Part shown: piece after piece, positions 8,622 to 17,612 of the stretch
Layout of the letters: each line of letters starts with the position of its first letter
Numbering within the stretch: position 1 is the first letter of the stretch
Assembly (NCBI RefSeq): GCF_003054555.1
Contig: NZ_CP026304.1
Location: 1,674,001 to 1,738,000 of the forward strand
DNA length: 64,000 bases
Reading direction: 5' to 3'
DNA from: Streptomyces lunaelactis
GTDB taxonomy: Bacteria > Actinomycetota > Actinomycetes > Streptomycetales > Streptomycetaceae
The notes under the pieces: generated by a model
The model's database searches: none
What the model was told of the DNA's origin: nothing
Seen by the model: only the letters and a program-made list of their open reading frames with translations
Made by a program: the position numbers and the translations under genes

Positions 8622-9572
8622 TCAGCCGTGGCCCGGGCCGATGCTGCTCCCGACGCCGCCGCCCGTGGAGTCGCCGGTCGGGCGGATGCTCTCGGCGATC
8701 TTGTCCATGTCGGCGAGCTTCGGACCCTCCGGACCCGCGTCGAAGGCGAAGCGGACGACGACCAGGGCTTCGCTGCCCACCGTGGAGGGGAAGGCCAGCG
8801 ACTGGACGTATCCGCCGGGCCCGGCTCCGGTGATGACGCGCCAGCGGACCAGATAGCCGGCGCGCCCGGCGACCGCGATGGGCTGCGACTTGAGCACCGT
8901 GTGGGACGTGATGCCGCCGTGGACGCGGGTGCCGACGGCGTCCTCGTCGTACGCGGCGTCCGCGGCCGTCACGACGTCCCGTCTGGCCAGCGCCTCCGCG
9001 GAGGACGCCCCGGCCTGCGCTGCCGTGATCGACGACACCCGGCCGTGCCTGCAGAGCGACGAGCCGCCTCCGGGGCAGTCGTAGGTCTCGTCGGTCACCA
9101 TCGTCGTGCCCTCGTCGAGGGAGCTTTCGGACTTCTCCCAGCCGGCGGGTACGGGCATCGAGATGCCGTTGAGCTGGTCGATGAGGAGAGCGGAGTCGTC
9201 GGCCGACGGCGTGGTGGCGGGACTGTTCTTGGGGTCGGCCGTGGTCGGGGCCGGCGCGCTCGCGGTCGGCGTGGAGTCGGGCTGCGCGGACTCGTCGCCC
9301 TTGCCGAGCAGCACGGCACCGGTGACGACCGCGGCGACGAGCACGGCGCCCGCCGTGACGAGCGCGACGACCCGGCTCTTGCCGCCACCGCCACCGGTGT
9401 TGGCCGGCATGGTCGACTGCTGAAGGGGCGCGGTCTGCGGGCCGAAGCCCACCGCCGGGGCATGTGACTGGACCGGGCGGGTGTGCGCGGTCCAGGCGGT
9501 GCCGTCCCACCAGCGTTCGGTGGAGGGAACGCTGGGGTCCGGGTACCAGCCTGCCGGCGTCGTCATGCTCAT
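8622..9572 (-). CDS. DUF2510 membrane protein with extracellular domain
   Basis: 316 aa. An N-terminal DUF2510 motif (PAGWYPDPSVPSTERWWDGTA, residues 6-26) is followed by a transmembrane helix (VVALVTAGAVLVAAVVTGAVLL, about 68-90), a Thr/Pro/Ala-rich linker (95-125) and an extracellular domain of about 185 residues with two Cys (DCPGGGSSLC). DUF2510 is a common cytosolic module of actinobacterial membrane proteins of unknown role. ATG start at 9572. Confidence 0.85.
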   Translation of the reverse strand: MSMTTPAGWYPDPSVPSTERWWDGTAWTAHTRPVQSHAPAVGFGPQTAPLQQSTMPANTGGGGGKSRVVALVTAGAVLVAAVVTGAVLLGKGDESAQPDSTPTASAPAPTTADPKNSPATTPSADDSALLIDQLNGISMPVPAGWEKSESSLDEGTTMVTDETYDCPGGGSSLCRHGRVSSITAAQAGASSAEALARRDVVTAADAAYDEDAVGTRVHGGITSHTVLKSQPIAVAGRAGYLVRWRVITGAGPGGYVQSLAFPSTVGSEALVVVRFAFDAGPEGPKLADMDKIAESIRPTGDSTGGGVGSSIGPGHG

Positions 9573-9663
9573 CCGGCCACCCTAGAGGGCGGGTTCAGGA
9601 CGGAGCAGCCGGGCATCCCGCGACGCCCGGCGCCCGGCGCCCGCCTGAACAACCGGACAGGAC

Positions 9664-9828
9664 CTAAGCGGCCCCGGGGAAGTCCGGGCGGCGTCGCGGG
9701 CCGATGGCTGTCGCCTGGCTGCGTTGTCGTCAGTCGCCGACGCTCCGCGTGGACTCCTTCCTCCGCCTTGCCAGACTCGGCCCTCGACCCGCTCCTTCAC
9801 CCACCCGGACTTCCCCGACACCGCTTAG
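9664..9828. mobile_element. MITE-like element with 25-bp imperfect inverted ends
   Basis: The left end at 9664-9688 (CTAAGCGGCCCCGGGG, then AAGTCCGGG) and the right end at 9804-9828 are inverted repeats that agree at 22 of 25 positions. The interior (about 115 bp) has no gene and shares words with the element at 3243-3423. The right end contains the TAA stop of the SDR gene (9825-9827). Confidence 0.7.
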
Positions 9829-10604
9829 AGAGGCGTGACGTAGGCGCCCGAGATCCCCCCATCGACCAGGAAGTCGGTCGCGTTGATGAACGAGGAGTCG
9901 TCGCTGGCGAGGAAGGCCACCGCGGCCGCGAGCTCGTCCGGCTCCGCGAACCGGCCGGCCGGGATGTGGACCAGGCGGCGCGCGGCCCGCTCCGGGTCCT
10001 TGGCGAACAGCTCCTGCAGAAGCGGGGTGTTGACCGGCCCCGGGCAGAGCGCGTTGACGCGGATGCCCTCGCGGGCGAACTGCACGCCGAGCTCGCGTGA
10101 CATGGCGAGCACGCCACCCTTGGACGCCGTGTACGAGATCTGGGAGGTCGCCGCGCCCATGATCGCCACAAAGGAGGCGGTGTTGATGATCGAGCCGCGG
10201 CCCTGGCGCTGCATATAGGGGATGGCTGCCTTGCAGCAGAGGTAGACGGAGGTGAGGTTGACGTCCTGGACGCGCTTCCAGGCCTCCAGTCCCGTGGTGA
10301 GGATGGAGTCGTCGTCGGGCGGCGAGATGCCCGCGTTGTTGAAGGCGATGTCGACGCTGCCGTAGGTGTCGTACGCCGTCTTGAACAGCGCCTCGACCTG
10401 CTCGGGGTTGGTCACGTCGACATGTACGAAGGTGCCGCCGACCTCGTCGGCGGCGGCCTTGCCCGCGGTCTCGTCGATGTCGCCGCAGACGACGTTCGCG
10501 CCCTCGGAGGCCAGGCGGCGCGCGGTGGCCAGGCCGATTCCGCTGCCCGCGCCGGTGATGACTGCGGTACGGCCGGCCAGGCGGCGGCAAATGGTGTCGG
10601 TCAT
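9825..10604 (-). CDS. SDR-family oxidoreductase (gamma-glutamyl-ethanolamide route candidate)
   Basis: 259 aa from ATG 10604 (MTDTICRRLAGRTAVITGAG). Classical short-chain dehydrogenase: the cofactor motif TGAGSGIG, NNAG (AFNNAGIS), catalytic Ser in NTASF and YxxxK in SYTASKGG. The Asp after beta-2 (CGDIDE) favours NAD. It is the last gene of SDR-ALDH-glutamine-synthetase-like on the minus strand; 7 bp separate it from the ALDH. In the GlnA4 pathway an alcohol dehydrogenase must oxidise gamma-glutamylethanolamide to the aldehyde, and this gene is the obvious candidate (inference). Confidence 0.9.
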   Translation of the reverse strand: MTDTICRRLAGRTAVITGAGSGIGLATARRLASEGANVVCGDIDETAGKAAADEVGGTFVHVDVTNPEQVEALFKTAYDTYGSVDIAFNNAGISPPDDDSILTTGLEAWKRVQDVNLTSVYLCCKAAIPYMQRQGRGSIINTASFVAIMGAATSQISYTASKGGVLAMSRELGVQFAREGIRVNALCPGPVNTPLLQELFAKDPERAARRLVHIPAGRFAEPDELAAAVAFLASDDSSFINATDFLVDGGISGAYVTPL

Positions 10605-10611
10605 GGTGTGC

Positions 10612-11991
10612 TCAGGCCTCCGTGCTGATGAAGACGTTCTTGGTCTCGGTGAAAGCGGTGAGGGCGTCGGGGCCGAGTTCGCGGCCGAAGCCGGACTGCT
10701 TGTAGCCGCCGAACGGCGTCCAGTAGCGGACGCTGGAGTGGGAGTTGACGGACAGATTGCCCGCGGCGACAGCTCGCGAGACGCGGATCGCGCGGCCGAC
10801 GTCACGGGTCCAGATCGACCCGGACAGGCCGTACTCGGTGGCGTTGGCGAGCCGGATCGCGTCGGCCTCGTCCTCGAAGGGGAGCACGACGGCGACCGGG
10901 CCGAACACCTCCTCGCAGGCGGCCGGGGAGTCCGGGTCGAGGCCGGTGAGGACGGTCGGCGGGAACCAGAAGCCTGGGCCGTCGGGAGCCGTGCCGCGGA
11001 TCCCCTTCAGCTCGTCGGGGACGTAACCACGCACCCGCTCCAGCTGCGCCTGCGAGATCAGCGGGCCCATCTGGGTCTTCTCGTCGGCGGGGTCGCCGAC
11101 GACGACGGACTCGATGCCGGGGGCGAGGAGTTCGAGGAAGCGGTCGTACACGGAGCGCTGCACCAGGACTCGGCTGCGTGCGCAGCAGTCCTGGCCCGAG
11201 TTGTCCAGGAAGGACATGGGGGTCGCGGCGACCGCGGACTCGAGGTCGGAGTCGGCGAAGACGATATTGGGGCTCTTGCCGCCGAGTTCGAGCGTCACGC
11301 GCTTCACGCGGTCCGCGCACTTGGCCATGATCTGCTTGCCGACCCGCGTCGATCCGGTGAACACGATCTTCGCGACGCCCGGGTGCTCGACGAGTGCGCT
11401 GCCCGCGACGTCGCCCGCGCCGGGGAGTACCTGGAAGAGATGCTCGGGAAGGCCCGCATCCAGGGCGAGTTCGGCAAGGCGCAGCGCGGTCAGCGGGGTC
11501 GTCTCGGCCGGCTTGAGGAGTACGGCGTTCCCGGCGGCGAGCGCCGGGGCCGTACCCCAGGCGGCGATCGGCATGGGGAAGTTCCAGGGCGCGATCACAC
11601 CGATGACGCCGAGCGGTTCGAGGATGGTGATGTCGAGGCCGCCCGCCACGGGGATCTGGCGGCCGCTCAGCCGCTCCACTCCCCCGGCCGCGAAGTCGAG
11701 CAGATCGCGGACGTTGCCCGCTTCCCAGCGGGCGTTGCCGATGGTGTGCCCGGCCTCCCGGACCTCCAGCCGGGCGAGTTCTTCGAGGTGTCCGTCGACG
11801 ACCGCGGCGAACCGGCGCAGCAGCCTGGCCCGGTCGGCGGGGGCTGCGGCCGCCCAGCCCTGCTGGGCCTTCGCGGCCCGCGCGACCGCGGCGTCGACCT
11901 CGGCGGCCGTCGTCGCCGGGACGGTCTCGATGACCTCTCCGGTCGCGGGGTTGAGTACCTCGTGGTGCGCGTACGACAAGACGTGCCTCAC
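10612..11991 (-). CDS. Aldehyde dehydrogenase (gamma-glutamyl-aminoaldehyde type)
   Basis: 459 aa from GTG 11991. This start overlaps the glutamine-synthetase-like stop as GTGA, so translation is coupled. NAD-binding FTGSTRVGK, general base E235 (LELGGKSPN) and the catalytic Cys pair C269/C270 (NSGQDCCARSR) are present, as is the C-terminal PFGGYKQSGFGRE. By context it would oxidise a gamma-glutamylated aminoaldehyde to the acid, as PuuC does for putrescine. The family is certain, the substrate inferred. Confidence 0.92.
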   Translation of the reverse strand: MRHVLSYAHHEVLNPATGEVIETVPATTAAEVDAAVARAAKAQQGWAAAAPADRARLLRRFAAVVDGHLEELARLEVREAGHTIGNARWEAGNVRDLLDFAAGGVERLSGRQIPVAGGLDITILEPLGVIGVIAPWNFPMPIAAWGTAPALAAGNAVLLKPAETTPLTALRLAELALDAGLPEHLFQVLPGAGDVAGSALVEHPGVAKIVFTGSTRVGKQIMAKCADRVKRVTLELGGKSPNIVFADSDLESAVAATPMSFLDNSGQDCCARSRVLVQRSVYDRFLELLAPGIESVVVGDPADEKTQMGPLISQAQLERVRGYVPDELKGIRGTAPDGPGFWFPPTVLTGLDPDSPAACEEVFGPVAVVLPFEDEADAIRLANATEYGLSGSIWTRDVGRAIRVSRAVAAGNLSVNSHSSVRYWTPFGGYKQSGFGRELGPDALTAFTETKNVFISTEA

Positions 11992-13352
11992 AGACGTTCG
12001 AAGGAGCGGCGGAGCTCCCAGTCGGTCACCGCGGCGTCGAAGGCTTCGAGCTCGACCCGCGCCATGTTGCGGTAGTGCGCGACGACTTCGTCGCCGAAGG
12101 CCGCCTTGGCGATGGGACTGTTCTCCCAGAGTTCGGCGGCTTCGCGCAGCGTCGTGGGGACCTGTGCGTATCCGGCGGTGTACGCGTTGCCCGCGCACTC
12201 CTCCGGCAGTTCCAGCTGCTGCTCGATGCCGTACAGACCGGCCGCGACCAGGCCGGCCACGGCGAGGTGCGGGTTGACGTCGCCGCCGGGCAGCCGGTTC
12301 TCGAAGCGCATCGAGCGGCCGTGGCCGACGACGCGGAGCGAGCAGGTGCGGTTGTCGTAGCCCCAGGCGACGGCGGTCGGCGCGAAGGAGCCGGGCTGGA
12401 AGCGCTTGTACGAGTTGATGTTCGGCGCGTACAACAGCGAGAAGTCACGCAGCGCGGCCAGCTGCCCGGCCAGGAAGTGCCGCATGACCTGCGACATTCC
12501 GCCGGGCCCTTCGCCCGCCATGACGTTCGTGCCGGTCTCGTCCTGGAGCGAGAGGTGGATATGACAGGAGTTGCCCTCGCGCTCGTTGTACTTGGCCATG
12601 AAGGTGAGCGAGACACCTTCCTGGGAGGCGATCTCCTTCGCGCCGGTCTTGTAGACGGCGTGCTGGTCGCAGGTGACCAGGGCCTCGTCGTACTTGAAGG
12701 CGATCTCGTGCTGGCCGGGGTTGCACTCGCCCTTGGCGGACTCGACGGTCAGGCCGGCGGTGGCCATCTCGTTGCGGATCCGGCGCAGCAGCGGCTCGAT
12801 ACGGCCGGTGCCGAGGACCGAGTAGTCGATGTTGTACTGGTTGGCCGGGATGAGGTCGCGGTAGTTGCGGTCCCAGGCCTCCTCGTAGGTGTCCTTGAAG
12901 ACGATGAACTCGAGCTCGGTGCCCACATGCGCGGTGAAGCCGTGCTCGGCGAGGCGCTCCAGCTGGCGGCGCAGCACCTGGCGGGGGGCGGCGACGACGG
13001 GCGAGCCGTCGTTCCAGGCGAGGTCGGCGACGAGGAACGCGGTGCCCTCGTTCCAGGGCAGCCGGCGCAGCGTGGTGAGGTCGGGATGCATGGCGAAGTC
13101 GCCGTAACCGCGCTCCCAGGAGGACATCTCGTAGCCGTCGACGGTATTCATCTCGGTGTCGACGGCGAGGAGGTAGTTGCAGCCCTCGGTGCCGTGTTCC
13201 AGGACCTCGTCCAGGAAGAAGGGCGCGGCGAACCGCTTGCCCTGGAGCCGCCCCTGCATATCGGGGAAGGCCAGGACGACTGTGTCGATCTCACCGCTCG
13301 CGACGAGGACTCGAAGCTCCTCGACGCCGAGCGGGGGTTTGCGGTCTGCCAC
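11988..13352 (-). CDS. glnA4: Glutamine-synthetase-like gamma-glutamylamine ligase (GlnA4-type)
   Basis: 454 aa from GTG 13352, preceded by AAGGAGG. It has the beta-grasp region (EIDTVVLAFPDMQGRLQGKR), metal Glu residues in VGTELEF and ECNPGQHEIAFKYDEAL, and the ATP/substrate part NSCHIHLSLQD and ENRLPGGDVNPHLA. It lacks the adenylylation loop of true GlnA. Streptomyces GlnA3 and GlnA4 glutamylate polyamines and ethanolamine respectively. The neighbours (SDR, ALDH, GntR, APC permease, amidotransferase-like hydrolase) and the position near infC and pafA resemble the S. coelicolor GlnA4 locus, so ethanolamine is the favoured substrate. Polyamines are the alternative. Confidence 0.88.
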   Translation of the reverse strand: MADRKPPLGVEELRVLVASGEIDTVVLAFPDMQGRLQGKRFAAPFFLDEVLEHGTEGCNYLLAVDTEMNTVDGYEMSSWERGYGDFAMHPDLTTLRRLPWNEGTAFLVADLAWNDGSPVVAAPRQVLRRQLERLAEHGFTAHVGTELEFIVFKDTYEEAWDRNYRDLIPANQYNIDYSVLGTGRIEPLLRRIRNEMATAGLTVESAKGECNPGQHEIAFKYDEALVTCDQHAVYKTGAKEIASQEGVSLTFMAKYNEREGNSCHIHLSLQDETGTNVMAGEGPGGMSQVMRHFLAGQLAALRDFSLLYAPNINSYKRFQPGSFAPTAVAWGYDNRTCSLRVVGHGRSMRFENRLPGGDVNPHLAVAGLVAAGLYGIEQQLELPEECAGNAYTAGYAQVPTTLREAAELWENSPIAKAAFGDEVVAHYRNMARVELEAFDAAVTDWELRRSFERL

Positions 13353-13430
13353 AGGGTTACGCCTCCTTGGATCAGCCGGGAGCCATAAGGTATTACTGAA
13401 GACCATTGAATGGGAAGAGGAAACGACGAC

Positions 13431-14159
13431 GTGGTGAAGATGAGTGAACCGGCCGACCGGCTGACACCCGTGCTGCGCCCCGTACGCGCGGGCAACGGCT
13501 TCGAAGAAGCACTGGAACAGATTCTTCAGCTGCTGCGCCTCGGACTGGTCTCCGGCGGTGAGCGGCTGCCCGCGGAGCGCGAGCTCTCGGAGCGCATGGG
13601 GATAAGCCGCGTCACGCTGCGCGAAGTGCTGAAGGTACTGACGGACCAGGGGCTGGTCGAGAGCAGGCGGGGCCGGTACGGCGGCACGTTCGTGCTGCAC
13701 CGCCCCGACAGTCACGGCGAGGACGAGCTGCGCCGGCGGGTGGCAGAGGTCGACGTCGAGGACACGCTGCGCTTCCGGGAGATCCTGGAAGTGGGGGCGG
13801 CCGGTCTCTGCGCGGCGCACGGTCTGAGCGACGAGGGCGCGGAGAAGCTGCGCAGGGCGCTCTCGGCGACGCACGACGCGCCGCTGGCCGAGTACCGGAG
13901 GCAGGACACCCTGCTGCATCTGACCCTTGCCGAACTGTCCGGCTCCCCCACGCTGACCGCGCAGTACGCCGCGGTGCGGGCGACACTCAATGACCTGCTG
14001 GACTGCATTCCGCTGCTCGTACGGAACCTGGAGCACTCGCAGCATCAGCACACCGCGCTCGTCGAGGCGGTGCTGGACGCGGACGCGGACGCGGCACGCG
14101 AGGTGATGCGGGAGCACTGCGAGGGGACGGCGGCGCTGCTGCGCGGCTTCCTCTCCTGA
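13431..14159 (+). CDS. GntR/FadR-type transcriptional regulator
   Basis: 242 aa from GTG 13431; ATG 13410 and ATG 13440 are alternatives, and a purine-rich GAAGAGGAAA upstream favours 13431. The winged HTH is seen at RLPAERELSERMGISRVTLREVLKVL with the wing RRGRYGGTFV. An FCD-type all-helical C-domain (EDTLRFREILEVGAAGL) carries metal/ligand histidines (LLHLTLAEL, SQHQHTALVEAV). It is divergent from the glutamine-synthetase-like gene with 78 bp between the starts, so it probably controls both directions. Confidence 0.88.
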   Translation: MVKMSEPADRLTPVLRPVRAGNGFEEALEQILQLLRLGLVSGGERLPAERELSERMGISRVTLREVLKVLTDQGLVESRRGRYGGTFVLHRPDSHGEDELRRRVAEVDVEDTLRFREILEVGAAGLCAAHGLSDEGAEKLRRALSATHDAPLAEYRRQDTLLHLTLAELSGSPTLTAQYAAVRATLNDLLDCIPLLVRNLEHSQHQHTALVEAVLDADADAAREVMREHCEGTAALLRGFLS

Positions 14160-14164
14160 CGCGC

Positions 14165-14248
14165 TGCCCGACTTCCCGCCCGACTTCCCGTCCCACTTCC
14201 CGTCCCACTTCCCGTCCGACTTCCCACCCGCCTTCCCGTCCGACTCCT
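14165..14248. repeat. 12-bp tandem repeat, seven copies
   Basis: Seven consecutive 12-base units of the form CGTCCCACTTCC (variants CGCCCGACTTCC, CGTCCGACTTCC, CACCCGCCTTCC) fill the gap after the GntR gene. Units 3 and 4 are identical. No role is evident; copy number may vary between strains. Confidence 0.8.
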
Positions 14249-14357
14249 CGCCTCAACCGATCCGTAACCACGGGTTTACGCAGAGGGCTTGCGCATCCAC
14301 GACGCCTACCGCAAAGGTGTGCGCACAAACCTTTGACCTCTCTGCCAGGAGCGACTC

Positions 14358-15806
14358 ATGGCCGAAGGCACCACTTCGCGCACCTCTCCCCCAGCCGCCG
14401 ACGACACCTACATGAACCGGCGCACTCTGCGCAGGGGCAGCGCCGGCTGGCTGCTGCTCACCGGGCTCGGCGTCGCCTATGTCGTCTCCGGCGACTTCTC
14501 CGGCTGGAACATCGGCCTGTCCAAGGGCGGCTTCGGCGGCCTCGCGATCGCCACGCTGCTGATGGGCGCCATGTACGCCTGTCTCGTCTTCGCCCTCGCC
14601 GAACTGTCGGCCATCCTGCCGACGGCGGGCGGCGGATACGGCTTCGCCCGCCGCGCGCTCGGCACCTGGGGCGGGTTCCTGACCGGCACCGCGATCCTCA
14701 TCGAGTACATTCTCGCGCCTGCCGCGATCGCCATCTTCATCGGCGACTACGTCGAATCGCTCGGCCTGTTCGGTCTGGAGTCGGGCTGGCCGGTCTATCT
14801 GGCCTGCTTCGCGATCTTCATCGGCATCCATCTGTGGGGCGTCGGCGAAGCGCTGCGCTTCAGCCTGGTGGTGACGGCGATAGCGGTCGCGGCGCTGCTG
14901 ATCTTCGCGGTCGGCGCGTTCACCGACTTCAGCACGGGCGGCCTCGACGACATCCCCGTCGACAAGGACGCGTTCGGCTCCGGCTCCTGGCTGCCGTTCG
15001 GGCTGCTGGGGATCTGGGCGGCCTTCCCGTTCGGCATGTGGTTCTTCCTCGGCGTCGAGGGCGTACCGCTGGCGGCGGAGGAGGCGAAGGACCCGGTGCG
15101 TTCGATGCCTCGGGCGCTCGCCATCTCCATGGGCATCCTGGCGCTGCTGGCCGTGATCACGTTCCTCGCCTCGACCGGGGCACGCGGCTCCAACGCGATC
15201 CAGGAGGCCGGCAACCCGCTGGTGGTGGCCCTGCAGGGCGACGGCGACCCGACGCCGCTGAGCCGCTTCGTCAACTACGCGGGCCTGGCGGGCCTGGTCG
15301 CGTCCTTCTTCTCCCTCATCTACGCGGGCTCGCGCCAGCTCTTCGCGCTCTCGCGGGCCGGCTATCTGCCGCGCTTCCTCTCGCTGACCAGCAGCCGGAA
15401 GTCGCCGTATCTGGGGCTGCTGATCCCGGGGGCGATCGGCTTCGCGCTGGCTGCGGGGACGGGCAACGGCGCGCGGATGCTGAACATCGCGGTCTTCGGC
15501 GCGACGATCTCGTACGCGCTGATGGCGCTCTCGCACATCGTGCTGCGGCGCCGCGAGCCCGAACTCCCGCGCCCCTACCGGACGCCGGGCGGCATCCTCA
15601 CCTCGTCCGTCGCCTTCCTGCTCGCACTGTCCGCGCTGGTCGCGACGTTCCTGGTGGACAAGGACGCGGCGTTCATGGCGCTCGGCGTCTATGCCGTCGC
15701 CCTCGCCTACTTCGCGTTCTACAGTCGGCACCATCTGGTGGCGCGGGCTCCGGAGGAGGAGTTCGCGGCGCTGGCGGCGGCCGAGGCGGAACTCGAACGG
15801 AACTGA
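14358..15806 (+). CDS. APC-family permease, probable ethanolamine permease
   Basis: 482 aa, about 12 transmembrane helices. The first helix carries GLGVAYVVSGDFSGWNIGLS, a form typical of ethanolamine permeases of the APC superfamily. The helix-3 region has EYILAPAAIAIFIGDYV and helix 6 GMWFFLGVEGVPLAAEEAKDP. ATG start at 14358 after AGGAGCGACTC. It lies downstream of the GntR gene and just ahead of the amidotransferase-like hydrolase, completing an uptake-plus-breakdown unit. The permease class is sound; ethanolamine is inferred from sequence type and neighbours. Confidence 0.87.
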   Translation: MAEGTTSRTSPPAADDTYMNRRTLRRGSAGWLLLTGLGVAYVVSGDFSGWNIGLSKGGFGGLAIATLLMGAMYACLVFALAELSAILPTAGGGYGFARRALGTWGGFLTGTAILIEYILAPAAIAIFIGDYVESLGLFGLESGWPVYLACFAIFIGIHLWGVGEALRFSLVVTAIAVAALLIFAVGAFTDFSTGGLDDIPVDKDAFGSGSWLPFGLLGIWAAFPFGMWFFLGVEGVPLAAEEAKDPVRSMPRALAISMGILALLAVITFLASTGARGSNAIQEAGNPLVVALQGDGDPTPLSRFVNYAGLAGLVASFFSLIYAGSRQLFALSRAGYLPRFLSLTSSRKSPYLGLLIPGAIGFALAAGTGNGARMLNIAVFGATISYALMALSHIVLRRREPELPRPYRTPGGILTSSVAFLLALSALVATFLVDKDAAFMALGVYAVALAYFAFYSRHHLVARAPEEEFAALAAAEAELERN

Positions 15807-15828
15807 ACGGGAACTGAACGGAGTCACT

Positions 15829-16509
15829 GTGTCCAAGCCGCTCATCGGAGTCACCACGTACCTGGAGCCGGCCAAGTGGGGCGTGTGGGAGATGCCCGCG
15901 GCTCTGCTGCCCGCCGGGTACGCGCGCCTCATCCAGACGGCGGGTGGCCTCGCCGCGATGCTCCCACCGGACGACCCGGCGCTCGCCGAGTCGTTCGTGG
16001 CCCGGCTGGACGGCCTGGTCATCGCGGGCGGCGCGGACGTCGAGCCGGTACGGTACGGGGCCGAGCCCGAGCCCCGCACCGGCCCGCCGGCGCGGGACCG
16101 GGACGATTGGGAACTCGCCCTGATCCGGGCGGCGTTGGCGTCCGGGACACCGCTGCTGGGCATCTGCCGGGGCATGCAGCTGCTGAATGTGGCGCTGGGC
16201 GGAACGCTGGTCCAGCACCTGGACGGACATGTCGGGGGTGTGGGCGTCTTCGGCCGTCACACGGTGAAGCCGGTGCCGGGGACGCGGTACGCGTCGATCG
16301 TGCCCAAGGAGTCGTCGGTCCCGACGTACCACCACCAGGCGGTGGACCGCCTGGCCCCCACGCTCGTGGCAAGCGCCCACGCCGAGGACGGCACGGTGGA
16401 GGCACTGGAACTGCCCTCGGCGGCGGAGTGGGTGCTGGGGGTGCAGTGGCATCCGGAGGCGGGAGAGGACGCGAGGGTGATGTCGGCCCTGGTGGGGGCG
16501 GCGGGCTGA
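15829..16509 (+). CDS. Class I glutamine amidotransferase-like gamma-glutamyl hydrolase (PuuD type)
   Basis: 226 aa from GTG 15829, 22 bases after the permease stop. The catalytic nucleophile is C113 (GICRGMQLLNVALGG) and the His-Glu pair is H208/E210 (VQWHPE). YHHQAV is typical of the peptidase C26 / gamma-glutamyl-GABA hydrolase branch. By position it would release glutamate from the final gamma-glutamyl acid (gamma-glutamylglycine if ethanolamine is the start). Confidence 0.9.
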   Translation: MSKPLIGVTTYLEPAKWGVWEMPAALLPAGYARLIQTAGGLAAMLPPDDPALAESFVARLDGLVIAGGADVEPVRYGAEPEPRTGPPARDRDDWELALIRAALASGTPLLGICRGMQLLNVALGGTLVQHLDGHVGGVGVFGRHTVKPVPGTRYASIVPKESSVPTYHHQAVDRLAPTLVASAHAEDGTVEALELPSAAEWVLGVQWHPEAGEDARVMSALVGAAG

Positions 16510-16523
16510 GGGGTACGGGACGG

Positions 16524-16563
16524 CCCAGGGCCCGACCGGCCACGGGGTGGCCGGGCCCTGGGG
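16524..16563. terminator. Bidirectional hairpin terminator
   Basis: CCAGGGCCCG-A-CCGGCCAC on the left pairs with GTGGCCGGGCCCTGG on the right around a short G loop. It lies between the converging hydrolase and LysR genes. Confidence 0.75.
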
Positions 16564-16603
16564 CATTCCCCCACCCGCCCCTTCCCGAAACCCCAGGGCC
16601 CCG

Positions 16604-17542
16604 TCACCCCACCCCCGGCCCCCTCCTCGTCAGCGACAGCAGATCCCGCGCCGGACCCGTTGGGCGGTGCGACTGCGGCCAGACCGCGCGGAGGTCCCGC
16701 TGGAGTGGGACCTCCGCGACCGGGATCTCCACCAGGCGGCGCGACGCCAGTTCCTCCGTCACCGCCAGTTCGCTCAGGACCGCCGGACCCGCGCCGCTCA
16801 CCGCCGCCGCCTTGACCGCCGTCGTGGACGCCAGTTCCAGCAGCGGCTCCGCGAGGCCCCCGCTCTCGCTCAGCGCCGAGTCGAGCACCTGGCGCGTGCC
16901 CGAGCCCCGCTCCCGCAGGATCAGCGGTGCGACCGCGAGTTCCGCGGGCGAGAGCGGCGTACGGCGACGTGCCCACGGGTGGCTCGGCGCGGCGACCACC
17001 AGCAGCCGGTCGTGGCCGATGACCGTCCCGTCCAGGCCCTCCGGCACCGACAGACCCTCCACGAAGCCCAGGTCGGCCTCGCCCGCGAGCAGCCGCTGAG
17101 CGACCGCCGCGGAGTTCCCGGCGGACAGCGAGACCGCCGTGCCGGGGCGCTCGGCGCGCAGCGCGACCAGCCAGCGCGGCAGCAGGTATTCGGCGATCGT
17201 CATCGAAGCGGCCACCCGCAGCCGCGAGTCCCGCCGTCCCCGCAGCGCCTGCGCCCCCGCGTCGAACGCCTCCGCCGCCTCCACGACCCGCCGCGCCCAG
17301 TCCGTGACGAGCGCCCCCGCGTCGGTGAGCCGCGAACCGCGCGGGGAGCGGTCCACCAGGGCCACACCCAGCCGGCGCTCCATCGAACGGATCCGGCTGC
17401 TCGCGGCCGGCTGTGTGATCCCGAGCTCGCGCGCCGCGCGCCCCAGGCTGCCGTGCCGGGCGACGGCGAGCAGCAGCTCCAGCGCGCCCAGGTCCGGCAC
17501 CCGGTGCGCCAACGGCACCCGCTCTTCATCCTCGTCGCTCAT
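16604..17542 (-). CDS. LysR-family transcriptional regulator
   Basis: 312 aa. N-terminal winged HTH (LELLLAVARHGSLGRAARELGITQPAASSRI, with the linker helix to residue 90) and a LysR substrate-binding domain (about 105-300). ATG start at 17542. It is divergent from the TDT transporter gene with 70 bp between the starts, the usual layout for a LysR regulator and its target. Confidence 0.92.
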   Translation of the reverse strand: MSDEDEERVPLAHRVPDLGALELLLAVARHGSLGRAARELGITQPAASSRIRSMERRLGVALVDRSPRGSRLTDAGALVTDWARRVVEAAEAFDAGAQALRGRRDSRLRVAASMTIAEYLLPRWLVALRAERPGTAVSLSAGNSAAVAQRLLAGEADLGFVEGLSVPEGLDGTVIGHDRLLVVAAPSHPWARRRTPLSPAELAVAPLILRERGSGTRQVLDSALSESGGLAEPLLELASTTAVKAAAVSGAGPAVLSELAVTEELASRRLVEIPVAEVPLQRDLRAVWPQSHRPTGPARDLLSLTRRGPGVG

Positions 17543-17612
17543 AAATCCAGCTTATGGGCTCATAGGGGAGAGATCCCTGGTGGGGAACCGCACCCCGGAT
17601 GACAGTGGGGAC

